A DNA stretch of 52,969 nt, taken from positions 1 to 52,969 of the forward strand of contig NZ_DATJIY010000064.1 of assembly GCF_035492835.1 (NCBI RefSeq), written 5' to 3'. The notes beneath the pieces were generated by a model. That model saw only the letters and a program-made list of their open reading frames with translations. It searched no databases and had not been told where the DNA came from. Positions 34,556-42,110 of this stretch are shown here, in pieces (the stretch's first letter is position 1; the number at the start of each line of letters is the position of its first letter). The translations under genes were made by a program, and so were the position numbers. Source of the DNA: Dinghuibacter sp035492835 (lineage in GTDB: Bacteria > Bacteroidota > Bacteroidia > Chitinophagales > Chitinophagaceae).

Positions 34556-35916
34556 GGCCGCTGGGAAAAGTCAAAGGCGTTTTCGAGCGGGTGTGCCTGT
34601 GCATCGCGACCGTTGAGGGGTTCCAGCCCCCACCTCTTCTCGATAAAGGCCAGTATGCTGACCGTCTCATAAGTCGTATGATCGACGAACCCCTTTTTGG
34701 CGAACGGGGATATGATGATGGCCGGAATACGCGTACCCGGCCCCCATTTGTCGATTACCGGCGGCGGCACATGGTCCCAGAAACCGCCGTTCTCGTCATA
34801 GGTAAGGATGATGACGGCGTCTTTACCGTCGGGGCCGTTCAAAACGGCGTTGATCAGGTCCACCGCGTGGGACTCCGAGTGAAAGACGTCCGAGCTCCCC
34901 GGATGTTCGTCTTCCAGTCCGCTCGGCTTTACGAAACTGACGCTCGGAAGGGTACCCGCCCTGGCCGCCGTCAGGAATTCCGTCTCATCCCTGAGGTGCT
35001 CTTTTTTGGCCTCCGTCCCATCCGCGTATTTCGCATAGTACATGAAAGGCTGGTGATGATAAGCGAATTGCGCGTCCGGGTAGCCCGCCAGGGCGCTGTC
35101 CCATCCGCCCGCGTACCATACCCAGCTGATGCCCTTAGCGGATAACCGGTCCCCGATCGTCGGGTTGGTCTGGTTGGGGATCAGCAGCTCCCGGGGCGTC
35201 TTATCCGGGCGGGGCTCGTTCACCGAATAGCTGGTATTTACCACATATCCATCGGGCGTCACCGTGCCGTCCTTTATCAACCGGCCGGTAGAATCCATCT
35301 TCGCGCGCATCCGCTCCGGCGCGTCCGGATAGACCGGTGTAGCTGCCGCGATCAGCCACTGGTGGTTCAGGAAAGAACCGCCAAAGACGCTGTGGAAGAA
35401 ATGGTCGCAAAGCGTATACTTATGGGCGACGGCCGCCAGTGGAATCAGGTTCGTCTGGTAGTAACCCATCGCCAGCCCCCGGCTGTTGTTATAGGCAGCG
35501 AACTTATCCATTTTCCCGGAATCGATCTGGAGCTGCTCCTGGTACCACCGGTGCAGAACGTCCGGCGTCTCTTTGTCGGAGGGAACATACTGATCGATGT
35601 TGAAATAGCTATTCGGCAGGTTCGTCGGAAAGGCGTTGCTCCCCGGCACGGGGGGAAGGTCGGTGTACGGCTTGCCCTCTTTATCCACCTGCGTTACTTT
35701 GCCCGCGGACGACAACCCGTCCGCCCCCTCGAATTGGCCGTATAAGTTGTCGAAGCTGTGGTTCTCCATATAAATTACCACCACGTGCCCTACCTTACCG
35801 ATCCCCGTGGCGGAAACCGTTTTGGCGGCGGCTTTTCGCTGTACATGACACGCCGCCACGATCACCGCGACGCCGATGACGCCCTTTTCCAGGCCGTGAT
35901 TCCATCCTCTTGCCAT
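34552..35916 (-). CDS. Phosphoesterase lipoprotein (AcpA/phospholipase C family)
   Basis: Alkaline-phosphatase-superfamily enzyme of the acid phosphatase AcpA / phospholipase C type. The 454 residues begin with a signal ending VAAC (lipid-modified C23 likely), then the metal-site motif E51-N-H-S-F-D56. Further on come GGSFLNHQW, HSESHAVDL, the metal-binding TYDENGGFWDHVPPP and GPGTRIPAIIISP. It should hydrolyse phosphomonoesters or diesters outside the cytoplasm. An AAGGAG Shine-Dalgarno lies five bases before its ATG, and a minus-strand TACCTTTC at 35939-35946 may be its -7 element. It is coupled to the di-heme peroxidase downstream. Confidence 0.87.
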   Translation of the reverse strand: MARGWNHGLEKGVIGVAVIVAACHVQRKAAAKTVSATGIGKVGHVVVIYMENHSFDNLYGQFEGADGLSSAGKVTQVDKEGKPYTDLPPVPGSNAFPTNLPNSYFNIDQYVPSDKETPDVLHRWYQEQLQIDSGKMDKFAAYNNSRGLAMGYYQTNLIPLAAVAHKYTLCDHFFHSVFGGSFLNHQWLIAAATPVYPDAPERMRAKMDSTGRLIKDGTVTPDGYVVNTSYSVNEPRPDKTPRELLIPNQTNPTIGDRLSAKGISWVWYAGGWDSALAGYPDAQFAYHHQPFMYYAKYADGTEAKKEHLRDETEFLTAARAGTLPSVSFVKPSGLEDEHPGSSDVFHSESHAVDLINAVLNGPDGKDAVIILTYDENGGFWDHVPPPVIDKWGPGTRIPAIIISPFAKKGFVDHTTYETVSILAFIEKRWGLEPLNGRDAQAHPLENAFDFSQRP

Positions 35917-36011
35917 ATACTCCTTTTTTGTGAAGCTGGAAAGGTAATATAAAATCCGTTTTCTGGTGATGTAGGGAGGATGTCGGTATGTCCCGGTCGG
36001 GAAACAAGCAT

Positions 36012-36019
36012 TATTTTTG
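36012..36019 (+). promoter_or_regulatory. -7 element of the MgtC/DUF4010 gene
   Basis: TATTTTTG is a full match to TAnnTTTG. Being downstream of the first possible ATG (35980), it supports a start at GTG 36043. No clear -33 is seen. Confidence 0.4.
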
Positions 36020-36042
36020 TGCTCTTACCCGAAAAGCATCCA

Positions 36043-37323
36043 GTGCCAACCTTAGACCATACGTTTCCCGCGGCGCCCATCGCGCTGAAAATGGCGGTGT
36101 CCGTCGGGATCGGCATGCTCGTCGGGCTGGAGAGGGAGTGGTCGAGCAAAGATGTCGGAGTCAGGACATTCTCCATCGTGTCGCTATTGGGCATGCTGGC
36201 AAGTCTCGCGGGCGAGAATTTTGTCATCGCGGGATTGGTCGGCGTTTTCCTTTTAGTGGCCGCGGCCAATACCCGTAGCATATTGACCGATCGTTCGCTG
36301 GAAATCACCACGTCGGCCGCCCTGATGGTCATATACCTCCTGGGGGTGCTCGTAGGCATGGGGCATATTTTCACGCCCGTGGCCGGCGCCGTTATCGTTA
36401 CCATGTTGCTTGCATGGAAGTCCGAATTGAACCGGTTCGCCGGCGGTTTGCACCCTTCCGAAGTGCGGAGCGCGGTACTCATGGGGCTGATCGGTTTTGT
36501 CATATACCCGATCCTGCCCGACCGCTATATCGACCCCTGGCAACTTTTCAACCCATCTGACGCCTGGCTGAGCATCATCGCCATTGCCGGTATCGGCTTT
36601 CTGAACTACGTACTGCTGCGGGTTTACAGCACCCGTGGTCTTTACCTCGGCGCCATTTTCGGCGGGCTCGTCAACAGCAGCGCCGCCGTTGCCGAGGTCA
36701 GCGCCCGCATACAGGGTGTGTCGATGGCCTCCAGGGCTACCGTCCTTTGTCTTCTTGCGACGATCGCCATGTGTGTCCGTAACCTGGTATTGGCTACCCT
36801 TTTTGCTCCATCCTCGCTTGCGGCTACGCTGTTGCCGCTGATCGCCATGGCGCTCGTTACCGGGTTATGGATAGGGTTGGACCTCCGCCGCCAGGGCAAC
36901 GTCCCCGAGGAGCCGGCCACCCTGGCGCTGGATTCCCCCATCTCCTTGTCCAAGATCCTGCGGTTCGGTTTGCTGTTTATCGCCATACAGGTCTCCGGAA
37001 CGCTGCTGACCAAAGCGTTTGGTGGTAACGGACTACTGGCGACCAGCGCTTTTGGCGGTCTCGTCAGCAGCGCCAGCACGACCGCCGCCGCTGCCACGAT
37101 GGCCCGGCACGGGAGTATCAGCCCTTCCCTGGCTGGGAGCGCCACCGTCGTGGCCTCTCTTGCCAGCGCGCTCGTCAATCTCCCGATCGTCTGGAGGGCG
37201 GTCAAGGACAAGCGTATCGTCCGCCGGCTGACGTGGGAAATGACGACCATTATCGCCGCTGGTATTGCCGCCGTCCTTGTCGATCGCTCATTTGGCATTT
37301 CCGAGCGGCTTATGCATCCGTAG
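36043..37323 (+). CDS. MgtC/SapB family membrane protein with DUF4010
   Basis: Integral membrane protein with about twelve hydrophobic helices. Residues about 10-140 are the MgtC/SapB N-terminal domain (IGMLVGLEREW, VRTFSIVSLLGMLAS), and residues about 170-420 match the DUF4010 layout with FGGLVNSSAAVAEVSAR and FGGLVSSASTTAAAATMAR, two similar small-residue segments. The function of this family is not established; MgtC itself affects Mg2+ and phosphate homeostasis. GTG 36043 gives 426 residues; ATG 35980 would add 21 residues that do not resemble the family. Confidence 0.8.
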   Translation: MPTLDHTFPAAPIALKMAVSVGIGMLVGLEREWSSKDVGVRTFSIVSLLGMLASLAGENFVIAGLVGVFLLVAAANTRSILTDRSLEITTSAALMVIYLLGVLVGMGHIFTPVAGAVIVTMLLAWKSELNRFAGGLHPSEVRSAVLMGLIGFVIYPILPDRYIDPWQLFNPSDAWLSIIAIAGIGFLNYVLLRVYSTRGLYLGAIFGGLVNSSAAVAEVSARIQGVSMASRATVLCLLATIAMCVRNLVLATLFAPSSLAATLLPLIAMALVTGLWIGLDLRRQGNVPEEPATLALDSPISLSKILRFGLLFIAIQVSGTLLTKAFGGNGLLATSAFGGLVSSASTTAAAATMARHGSISPSLAGSATVVASLASALVNLPIVWRAVKDKRIVRRLTWEMTTIIAAGIAAVLVDRSFGISERLMHP

Positions 37324-37361
37324 GCCGGCGGTTGCGAACGCCCGTTTGTGGTGAAAATAAA

Positions 37362-37393
37362 TTTTGGTCGATCAAATTACCCTACTATTTTTG
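37362..37393 (+). promoter_or_regulatory. Promoter of the porin-pst operon
   Basis: TTTTGG (37362-37367) and a perfect TATTTTTG (37386-37393) stand 18 bases apart, the best Bacteroidota-type promoter in the window. It is the only promoter-like site before the porin and pstSCAB. Confidence 0.65.
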
Positions 37394-37396
37394 TGG

Positions 37397-37420
37397 ACTT
37401 ATTTTGTCTATAAAATAAGT
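37397..37420. promoter_or_regulatory. Inverted repeat at the porin-pst transcript start
   Basis: ACTTATTTT (37397-37405) and AAAATAAGT (37412-37420) are perfect inverted arms around six bases. They begin four bases after the -7 element, so they cover the predicted transcription start and the first bases of the leader. This could be the operator of a phosphate-sensing regulator or an RNA hairpin; which one is not known. Confidence 0.5.
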
Positions 37421-37437
37421 AGACTAAAAACCATGCA

Positions 37438-38622
37438 ATGAAACTTATACTGACTGCTCTATTTTTTATTATAGCCGCCGTGACGGCTGCGCAGACCAAT
37501 AACGACGTGCTGAATTTGCTCGTGCGTAAGGGGACGATCACCAAGGGTGAGGCGGATTCACTTCGCAAAAGCTACCGGGAGCAGCAACAACGGATCGACG
37601 ACCGGCTGGATTCCTTCCCGTTGAAACTCGCGCGGAACCTCGACCTGAGCGGCTATACCCAGGTGACTTACCAGAATTTCCAGCAAAGCGGGAAAACCAA
37701 TGGCTTCGCCATCAAACGGGCCAGGCTGGACTTCCAAGGTCATTTTTCGAGCAAATTCGACTACCGGCTGCTCGTGGACTTCGTAGGCAACAGCGGCGCC
37801 AACGGTAGCGCTCCGACAGGCGGCGCACTGATTTCTCCCATGCTGGTTGAAGGCTTCCTCGTCTATAAGCCGTTTTCGTTCCTGAATATCAAGGCCGGAC
37901 AAATGATTGTCGCTTTCTCGCAGGAGAACATGACCCAGGACCGTAATCTCGATTTGATCGAGCGATCCCAGGTGGTCAACGCCCTGGTCGGCCGGAAAGG
38001 CGACTCCGGAAACGGTTTGGTGGACTCGCTCGGGAATGAGAACGGACGGGATATCGGCATACAGGTCGGGGGCAGTATCATCCCCATCAAGGACTACCAC
38101 CTGATCGACTATACCTTCCAGGTGCTGAACGGGGCGGGGATCAATACCCTTGACAACAATAATTCCAAGGACATCGATGCGCGGTTGATATTTCACCCCG
38201 TAAAGGCAGTGAGCTTCGGGGGCAGCTATTACAACGGTTACGACAAATTCACCTCGAACCTGAACAAGAGCCAGGAAAGGGTCCGCTGGGGCGCCGAGGC
38301 TGCCCTGAGCCTGGATAACCTTTCGGTCAAAACGGAATACATCCGAGGTCAGGAAGGGAATTCCGACCCCACCAGGCATGATGGATGGTACGCCCAGGCG
38401 GGTTACTTTTTCCTGCACCATCACCTCCAGCCGGTCTTCCGGTACGATGTATACAACGCCAATATCGATAAGGACGGCCTCACGACGCGGTATTACGACC
38501 TCGGTCTGAATTATTATTTCAACGTGTGGACAAAAGTACAGCTATACTACAGCGCCAGAGAGGAACAAAACGCGCACGTGGCCAACAACATGTTCGAAGC
38601 ACAATTCCAACTGGCGTTTTAA
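37438..38622 (+). CDS. Phosphate-selective porin (OprO/OprP family)
   Basis: Outer-membrane beta-barrel protein of 394 residues. It has a signal peptide (about 1-18, ending VTAAQ), a short helical region with VRKGTITKGEADSLRKSY, then a barrel starting LDLSGYTQVTYQNF and IKRARLDFQGHFSSKFDYRLLVDF, the typical OprO/OprP-like pattern (PF07396). The chain ends in Phe (FQLAF), as expected for barrel insertion. Placed 31 bases before pstS and sharing its promoter, it is the likely outer-membrane entry for phosphate or polyphosphate used by the Pst transporter. Confidence 0.88.
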   Translation: MKLILTALFFIIAAVTAAQTNNDVLNLLVRKGTITKGEADSLRKSYREQQQRIDDRLDSFPLKLARNLDLSGYTQVTYQNFQQSGKTNGFAIKRARLDFQGHFSSKFDYRLLVDFVGNSGANGSAPTGGALISPMLVEGFLVYKPFSFLNIKAGQMIVAFSQENMTQDRNLDLIERSQVVNALVGRKGDSGNGLVDSLGNENGRDIGIQVGGSIIPIKDYHLIDYTFQVLNGAGINTLDNNNSKDIDARLIFHPVKAVSFGGSYYNGYDKFTSNLNKSQERVRWGAEAALSLDNLSVKTEYIRGQEGNSDPTRHDGWYAQAGYFFLHHHLQPVFRYDVYNANIDKDGLTTRYYDLGLNYYFNVWTKVQLYYSAREEQNAHVANNMFEAQFQLAF

Positions 38623-38653
38623 AGTTTTAAAAAGGCGTCTTAAAAATTAAACC

Positions 38654-39586
38654 ATGCGACACTCAACGACATTAATACTCGCCGTGGCTGCAACGCTGGC
38701 GGTCTCGGGCTGCGGCTCCGGTAAAGAACAGAAGTCAATCAGCATCTCCGGCGCGTTCGCGCTCTATCCCCTCACGGTAAAGTGGGCGGATGAATATAAA
38801 AAGGCGCATCCCGACGTCAAGATCGACGTACAGGCGGGGGGCGCCGGGAAGGGTATCACCGACGTCCTGAGCGGGGTGACGGATATCGGCTTGGTTTCGC
38901 GTGCGCTTTCCCCGGACGAGATCCAAAAGGGCGCTACGCCGTTCTCCGTTACCCGCGACGCGGTCGTGCCGACCATCAGCGCCACGAACCCGCTCGTCAA
39001 GGACATCCAGGCCACCGGGGTTAAAAAGGAGAACTTCTACGGCATATTTATCAGCGGCGACGTAAAATCCTGGTCCCAGCTGGGTTTCACCAGCAAGGAC
39101 CCCATCCATGTCTATACGCGTTCGGACGCCGCGGGCGCGGCGGAGACCTGGGCGGCCTATCTGGGCAAAAAGCAACAGGACCTTAAGGGGACCGCGGTCT
39201 TTGGCGATCCGGGGCTCGCGCAGGCCGTCCAGAAGGACCCGGATGGGATCGGGTTCAACAACATCGCCTTTGTCTATGACCCGGCGACCAAGCAGCCGTC
39301 GGCAGGGGTCGTACCGGTGCCCCTCGACCTGAATGGGAACGGGCATATCGACCCGGACGAGGCGGTGTACGCCACGCTCGATCAGGTCACAGCGGCCATC
39401 GCTGCGGGTAAATACCCCTCTCCACCGGCCCGGGAACTGTACTTTGTCACCAAGGGCGCACCCAACCCGGTGGTTACGGACTTTATAAAATACGCGTTGA
39501 CGGAGGGTCAAAAAGACGTCACGGCCTCGGGATATATCCTGCTGGCGCCCGAAAAGATCACCGAAGGATTGAATAAACTTAAATGA
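38654..39586 (+). CDS. pstS: Phosphate-binding lipoprotein PstS
   Basis: Substrate-binding protein of the high-affinity phosphate ABC transporter. The 310-residue product has a lipoprotein signal ending VSGC (C20). The binding-site strings are SGAFALYPL (about 32-40), AGGAGKGITDVLSGVTDIGLVSR and the YTRSDAAGAAETWA segment. In classical PstS the first loop is SGAS(T)FPxP; this variant (FALYPLT) is the PstS-like form common in Bacteroidota. The stop overlaps the pstC ATG by four bases. The gap to the porin contains only an A/T-rich TTTTAA/TTAAAA inverted pair. Confidence 0.92.
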   Translation: MRHSTTLILAVAATLAVSGCGSGKEQKSISISGAFALYPLTVKWADEYKKAHPDVKIDVQAGGAGKGITDVLSGVTDIGLVSRALSPDEIQKGATPFSVTRDAVVPTISATNPLVKDIQATGVKKENFYGIFISGDVKSWSQLGFTSKDPIHVYTRSDAAGAAETWAAYLGKKQQDLKGTAVFGDPGLAQAVQKDPDGIGFNNIAFVYDPATKQPSAGVVPVPLDLNGNGHIDPDEAVYATLDQVTAAIAAGKYPSPPARELYFVTKGAPNPVVTDFIKYALTEGQKDVTASGYILLAPEKITEGLNKLK

Positions 39587-40434
39587 CCTGGAGACGTTGG
39601 AAGGATAAGGCCAGCGGGGGCTTGTTCGCCCTGCTTACGGCGGTGGCGGTGTTGATCGTCGTGCTGATCGGCGGCGGTCTGTGGTGGAAGGCAAGACCCA
39701 TTACCCGGACCCACTCGATCGGGCAGTTGTTGTTCTCGTCGACCTGGAACCCTTTCGACGGGCGCTTTGGATTTTGGGGTTATATCGCCGGGTCGCTGAC
39801 CGTGACGGGTCTTGCGATCGTTATCGCGCTCCCGGTATCGGTCCTGGCGGCGGTGTACCTGTCCGAGTTCGCCCCCGTCCGCCTGCGTAAATGGCTGCTG
39901 CCGTTTATAGACCTTTTGAGCGGTATCCCCCCGATCATCTACGGGGTCTGGGGTGTACTGACAGTGGTTCCGGTGGCCGGTTATACCGCGCTGTCCGGGG
40001 GCGTCGTCCTGGCCGTAATGATCTTTCCCCTCCTGATCAGCATTTTACTGGACGTCTTCCGCACGGTGCCCGAAGGGTTGAAAGACGCCTCCCTCAGCCT
40101 GGGCGCCAACGACTGGGAAACGGTGCGGAAGGTGCTCCTGGCCAAGTCGAAGTCCGGTATCCTGGCCGCGACCATACTGGCCGTGTCGCGGGCGCTCGGC
40201 GAAACCATCGCCGTGTTGATGGTCTGCGGCAACGTAGCCACGCCGCCGCATTCCCTGTTGGACCCGGTATACCCACTACCCGCCCTGATCGCCAACAACT
40301 ACGGCGACATGCTGTCGATCCCCCTGTACGACTCGGCGCTGATGCTGGCGGCCCTGGTGCTTTTTGGGATTATCTTTGTTTTCAATGCCATATCGAGGCT
40401 GGTCCTGCACCGCCTGGAAAGGAGGAACTACTGA
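39583..40434 (+). CDS. pstC: Phosphate ABC transporter permease PstC
   Basis: One of the two membrane subunits of PstSCAB. The 283 residues form about six transmembrane helices, the first at 13-36. LSEFAPVRLR, LSGIPPIIYGVWG and the EAA-type loop LGANDWETVRKVLLAKSKSGILAA (contact with PstB) are visible, followed by SRALGETIAVLMV, a hallmark of PstC/PstA. The start overlaps pstS (ATGA), and the stop shares one base with the pstA ATG. Confidence 0.94.
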   Translation: MTWRRWKDKASGGLFALLTAVAVLIVVLIGGGLWWKARPITRTHSIGQLLFSSTWNPFDGRFGFWGYIAGSLTVTGLAIVIALPVSVLAAVYLSEFAPVRLRKWLLPFIDLLSGIPPIIYGVWGVLTVVPVAGYTALSGGVVLAVMIFPLLISILLDVFRTVPEGLKDASLSLGANDWETVRKVLLAKSKSGILAATILAVSRALGETIAVLMVCGNVATPPHSLLDPVYPLPALIANNYGDMLSIPLYDSALMLAALVLFGIIFVFNAISRLVLHRLERRNY

Positions 40435-41297
40435 TGCCGGCGACCTATCATACACGCAAAAGACGCCTCGAGGCCCGGGTTTTCCGGGTGCTCATGCTGG
40501 CGTCCGTGCTCGTTATCGCTGCCTCGCTGGGCGCCATCCTGTGGAGCATCGTATCCAAGGGCATCCGTTCGCTGAACTGGGAGATGATCACGCAGGTGCC
40601 CGGCGGCGGGTTCTACATCGGGAAGGGCGGCGGTATCCTGAACGCCATCCTCGGCTCCCTATACATCAGCCTGGGGTCGGTCGTCCTGGGTCTTGGCATC
40701 AGCGTGCCGGCCGTATTGTACCTGAACGCCTACAGCCGTCAAAAGACGTGGTTCGCCGGCCTGGCGCGCCTCGTCTTCGATGTATTGTTTGGAATCCCAT
40801 CCATCGTCTATGGCGCGTTCGGGTTTACCGTCATGGTCGTCCTCGGGTTGAAAACGTCCCTGCTGGCGGGTATCGTTACGGTTACGCTGATGATCGTGCC
40901 CATCCTGGCCAGGGCCATGGATGAGGTGGTCAGGCTGGCGCCCCCGGAATTGTCCGACGCGACGTATTCTTTGGGCGCCACGCGCTGGGAAACCGCGCAG
41001 GTGCTCCTCAGACAGTCGCTACCCGGTATCCTGACGGCGATCCTGCTGGCGTTTGGCAGGGCGATCGGCGACGCGGCGACGGTCCTGTTTACCGCGGGGT
41101 ATACCGATAGCGTTCCGACATCGCTGAACCAGCCCGCGGCCACGCTGCCGCTGGCGATCTTCTTCCAGTTGTCCAGCCCGATGGCGGCGGTCCAGAACCG
41201 CGCCTACGCGGCAGCGATCATCCTCACCGTTATCGTGCTGGCGATAAGCTTAACCGGTAAATTCTTGCAACAATGGCTGTCCAGACATCGAATATAG
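40434..41297 (+). CDS. pstA: Phosphate ABC transporter permease PstA
   Basis: Second membrane subunit of the phosphate transporter, 287 residues with about six helices, first at 18-42. Landmarks are GGGILNAILGSLY, VLFGIPSIVYGAFG and the EAA loop LGATRWETAQVLLRQSLPGI followed by GRAIGDAATVLF. The start is ATG 40434, which has a GGAGG eight bases upstream; the frame is open far upstream (39891) but that part lies in pstC and has no family match. It overlaps pstB by 25 bases. Confidence 0.94.
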   Translation: MPATYHTRKRRLEARVFRVLMLASVLVIAASLGAILWSIVSKGIRSLNWEMITQVPGGGFYIGKGGGILNAILGSLYISLGSVVLGLGISVPAVLYLNAYSRQKTWFAGLARLVFDVLFGIPSIVYGAFGFTVMVVLGLKTSLLAGIVTVTLMIVPILARAMDEVVRLAPPELSDATYSLGATRWETAQVLLRQSLPGILTAILLAFGRAIGDAATVLFTAGYTDSVPTSLNQPAATLPLAIFFQLSSPMAAVQNRAYAAAIILTVIVLAISLTGKFLQQWLSRHRI

Positions 41298-42076
41298 CGA
41301 CCCCCGTGGCGGCGCCCAAGGCCACTCCGCACGTAAGCGTCCGGAACCTGAGCGTACAGATCGGGGACCGTCCCATCCTGAAGAACATATCTATCGATAT
41401 ACCCGACAAGGGCATCACCTCTTTCATAGGCCCCTCCGGTTGCGGTAAGACCACCCTGCTTCGGGCGCTCAACCGCCTGCTGGACCGGCAGCCCGACACG
41501 AAGGTGAGCGGCCAGGTCCTGGTCGACGGCGTCGATATTTACGGTCGCGACATAGAAGTCACCGAAATGCGGCAGAAGATGGGCTTGCTCTCGCAGCGGC
41601 CTTTCCCGCTGCCGATGAGCATCTATGACAATATTGCCTACGGGCCGCGTATCCATGGCGTCCGCAAAAGACGCGACCTGGACCAGATCGTCGAGCACTA
41701 CCTCCGGGAAACGGCGCTTTGGGACGAGGTCAAGGACCGGTTGAAGGCGTCGCCGGGGAGCCTGTCGATCGGCCAGCAACAACGTCTTTGCCTGGCCCGC
41801 GGGTTGGCGGTGGAGCCGGAGATCATATTGGGGGACGAGCCCACCAGCGCCCTCGATCCGGTGTCGACGCAACGGATCGAGGAATTGTTCCTCCGCCTGA
41901 AGAACCGGTATACGATGATCCTGGTCACCCACATCCTTCGTCAGGCCCGGCGGCTCTCTGACACGATCGTTTTTTTGTACATGGGCGAGATCATCGAATA
42001 CGGTCCGGCAGAGGAGCTGCTGCTCCATCCAAGGGAGAGCCTGACCAGGGAGTATGTCAAGGGGTTTATCAGTTGA
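41273..42076 (+). CDS. pstB: Phosphate ABC transporter ATP-binding protein PstB
   Basis: ATPase subunit of PstSCAB, 267 residues. Walker A is G53-PSGCGKT60, the Q-loop is in LLSQRPFPLP, Walker B is IILGDEP, followed by TSALDP and the switch H in VTHILRQA. The ABC signature reads L164-S-I-G-Q168 in place of LSGGQ, so the third residue is Ile instead of the conserved Gly. The first about 20 residues (T/A/P-rich) extend the usual N-terminus and lie within the overlap with pstA. No phoU follows. Confidence 0.94.
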   Translation: MAVQTSNIATPVAAPKATPHVSVRNLSVQIGDRPILKNISIDIPDKGITSFIGPSGCGKTTLLRALNRLLDRQPDTKVSGQVLVDGVDIYGRDIEVTEMRQKMGLLSQRPFPLPMSIYDNIAYGPRIHGVRKRRDLDQIVEHYLRETALWDEVKDRLKASPGSLSIGQQQRLCLARGLAVEPEIILGDEPTSALDPVSTQRIEELFLRLKNRYTMILVTHILRQARRLSDTIVFLYMGEIIEYGPAEELLLHPRESLTREYVKGFIS

Positions 42077-42110
42077 AAATTGTACCTTCCCTCCCAAACA
42101 CCAAGAGGGT

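Noticed and set aside
35980..36042. ATG start 21 codons earlier for the MgtC/DUF4010 protein
   Set aside because: The extra residues do not look like the family and a perfect -7 element lies inside them, so GTG 36043 is preferred, with some doubt.
39891..40433. 181-codon upstream extension of the pstA frame
   Set aside because: It lies within pstC in another frame; pstA has its own Shine-Dalgarno and family N-terminus at 40434.
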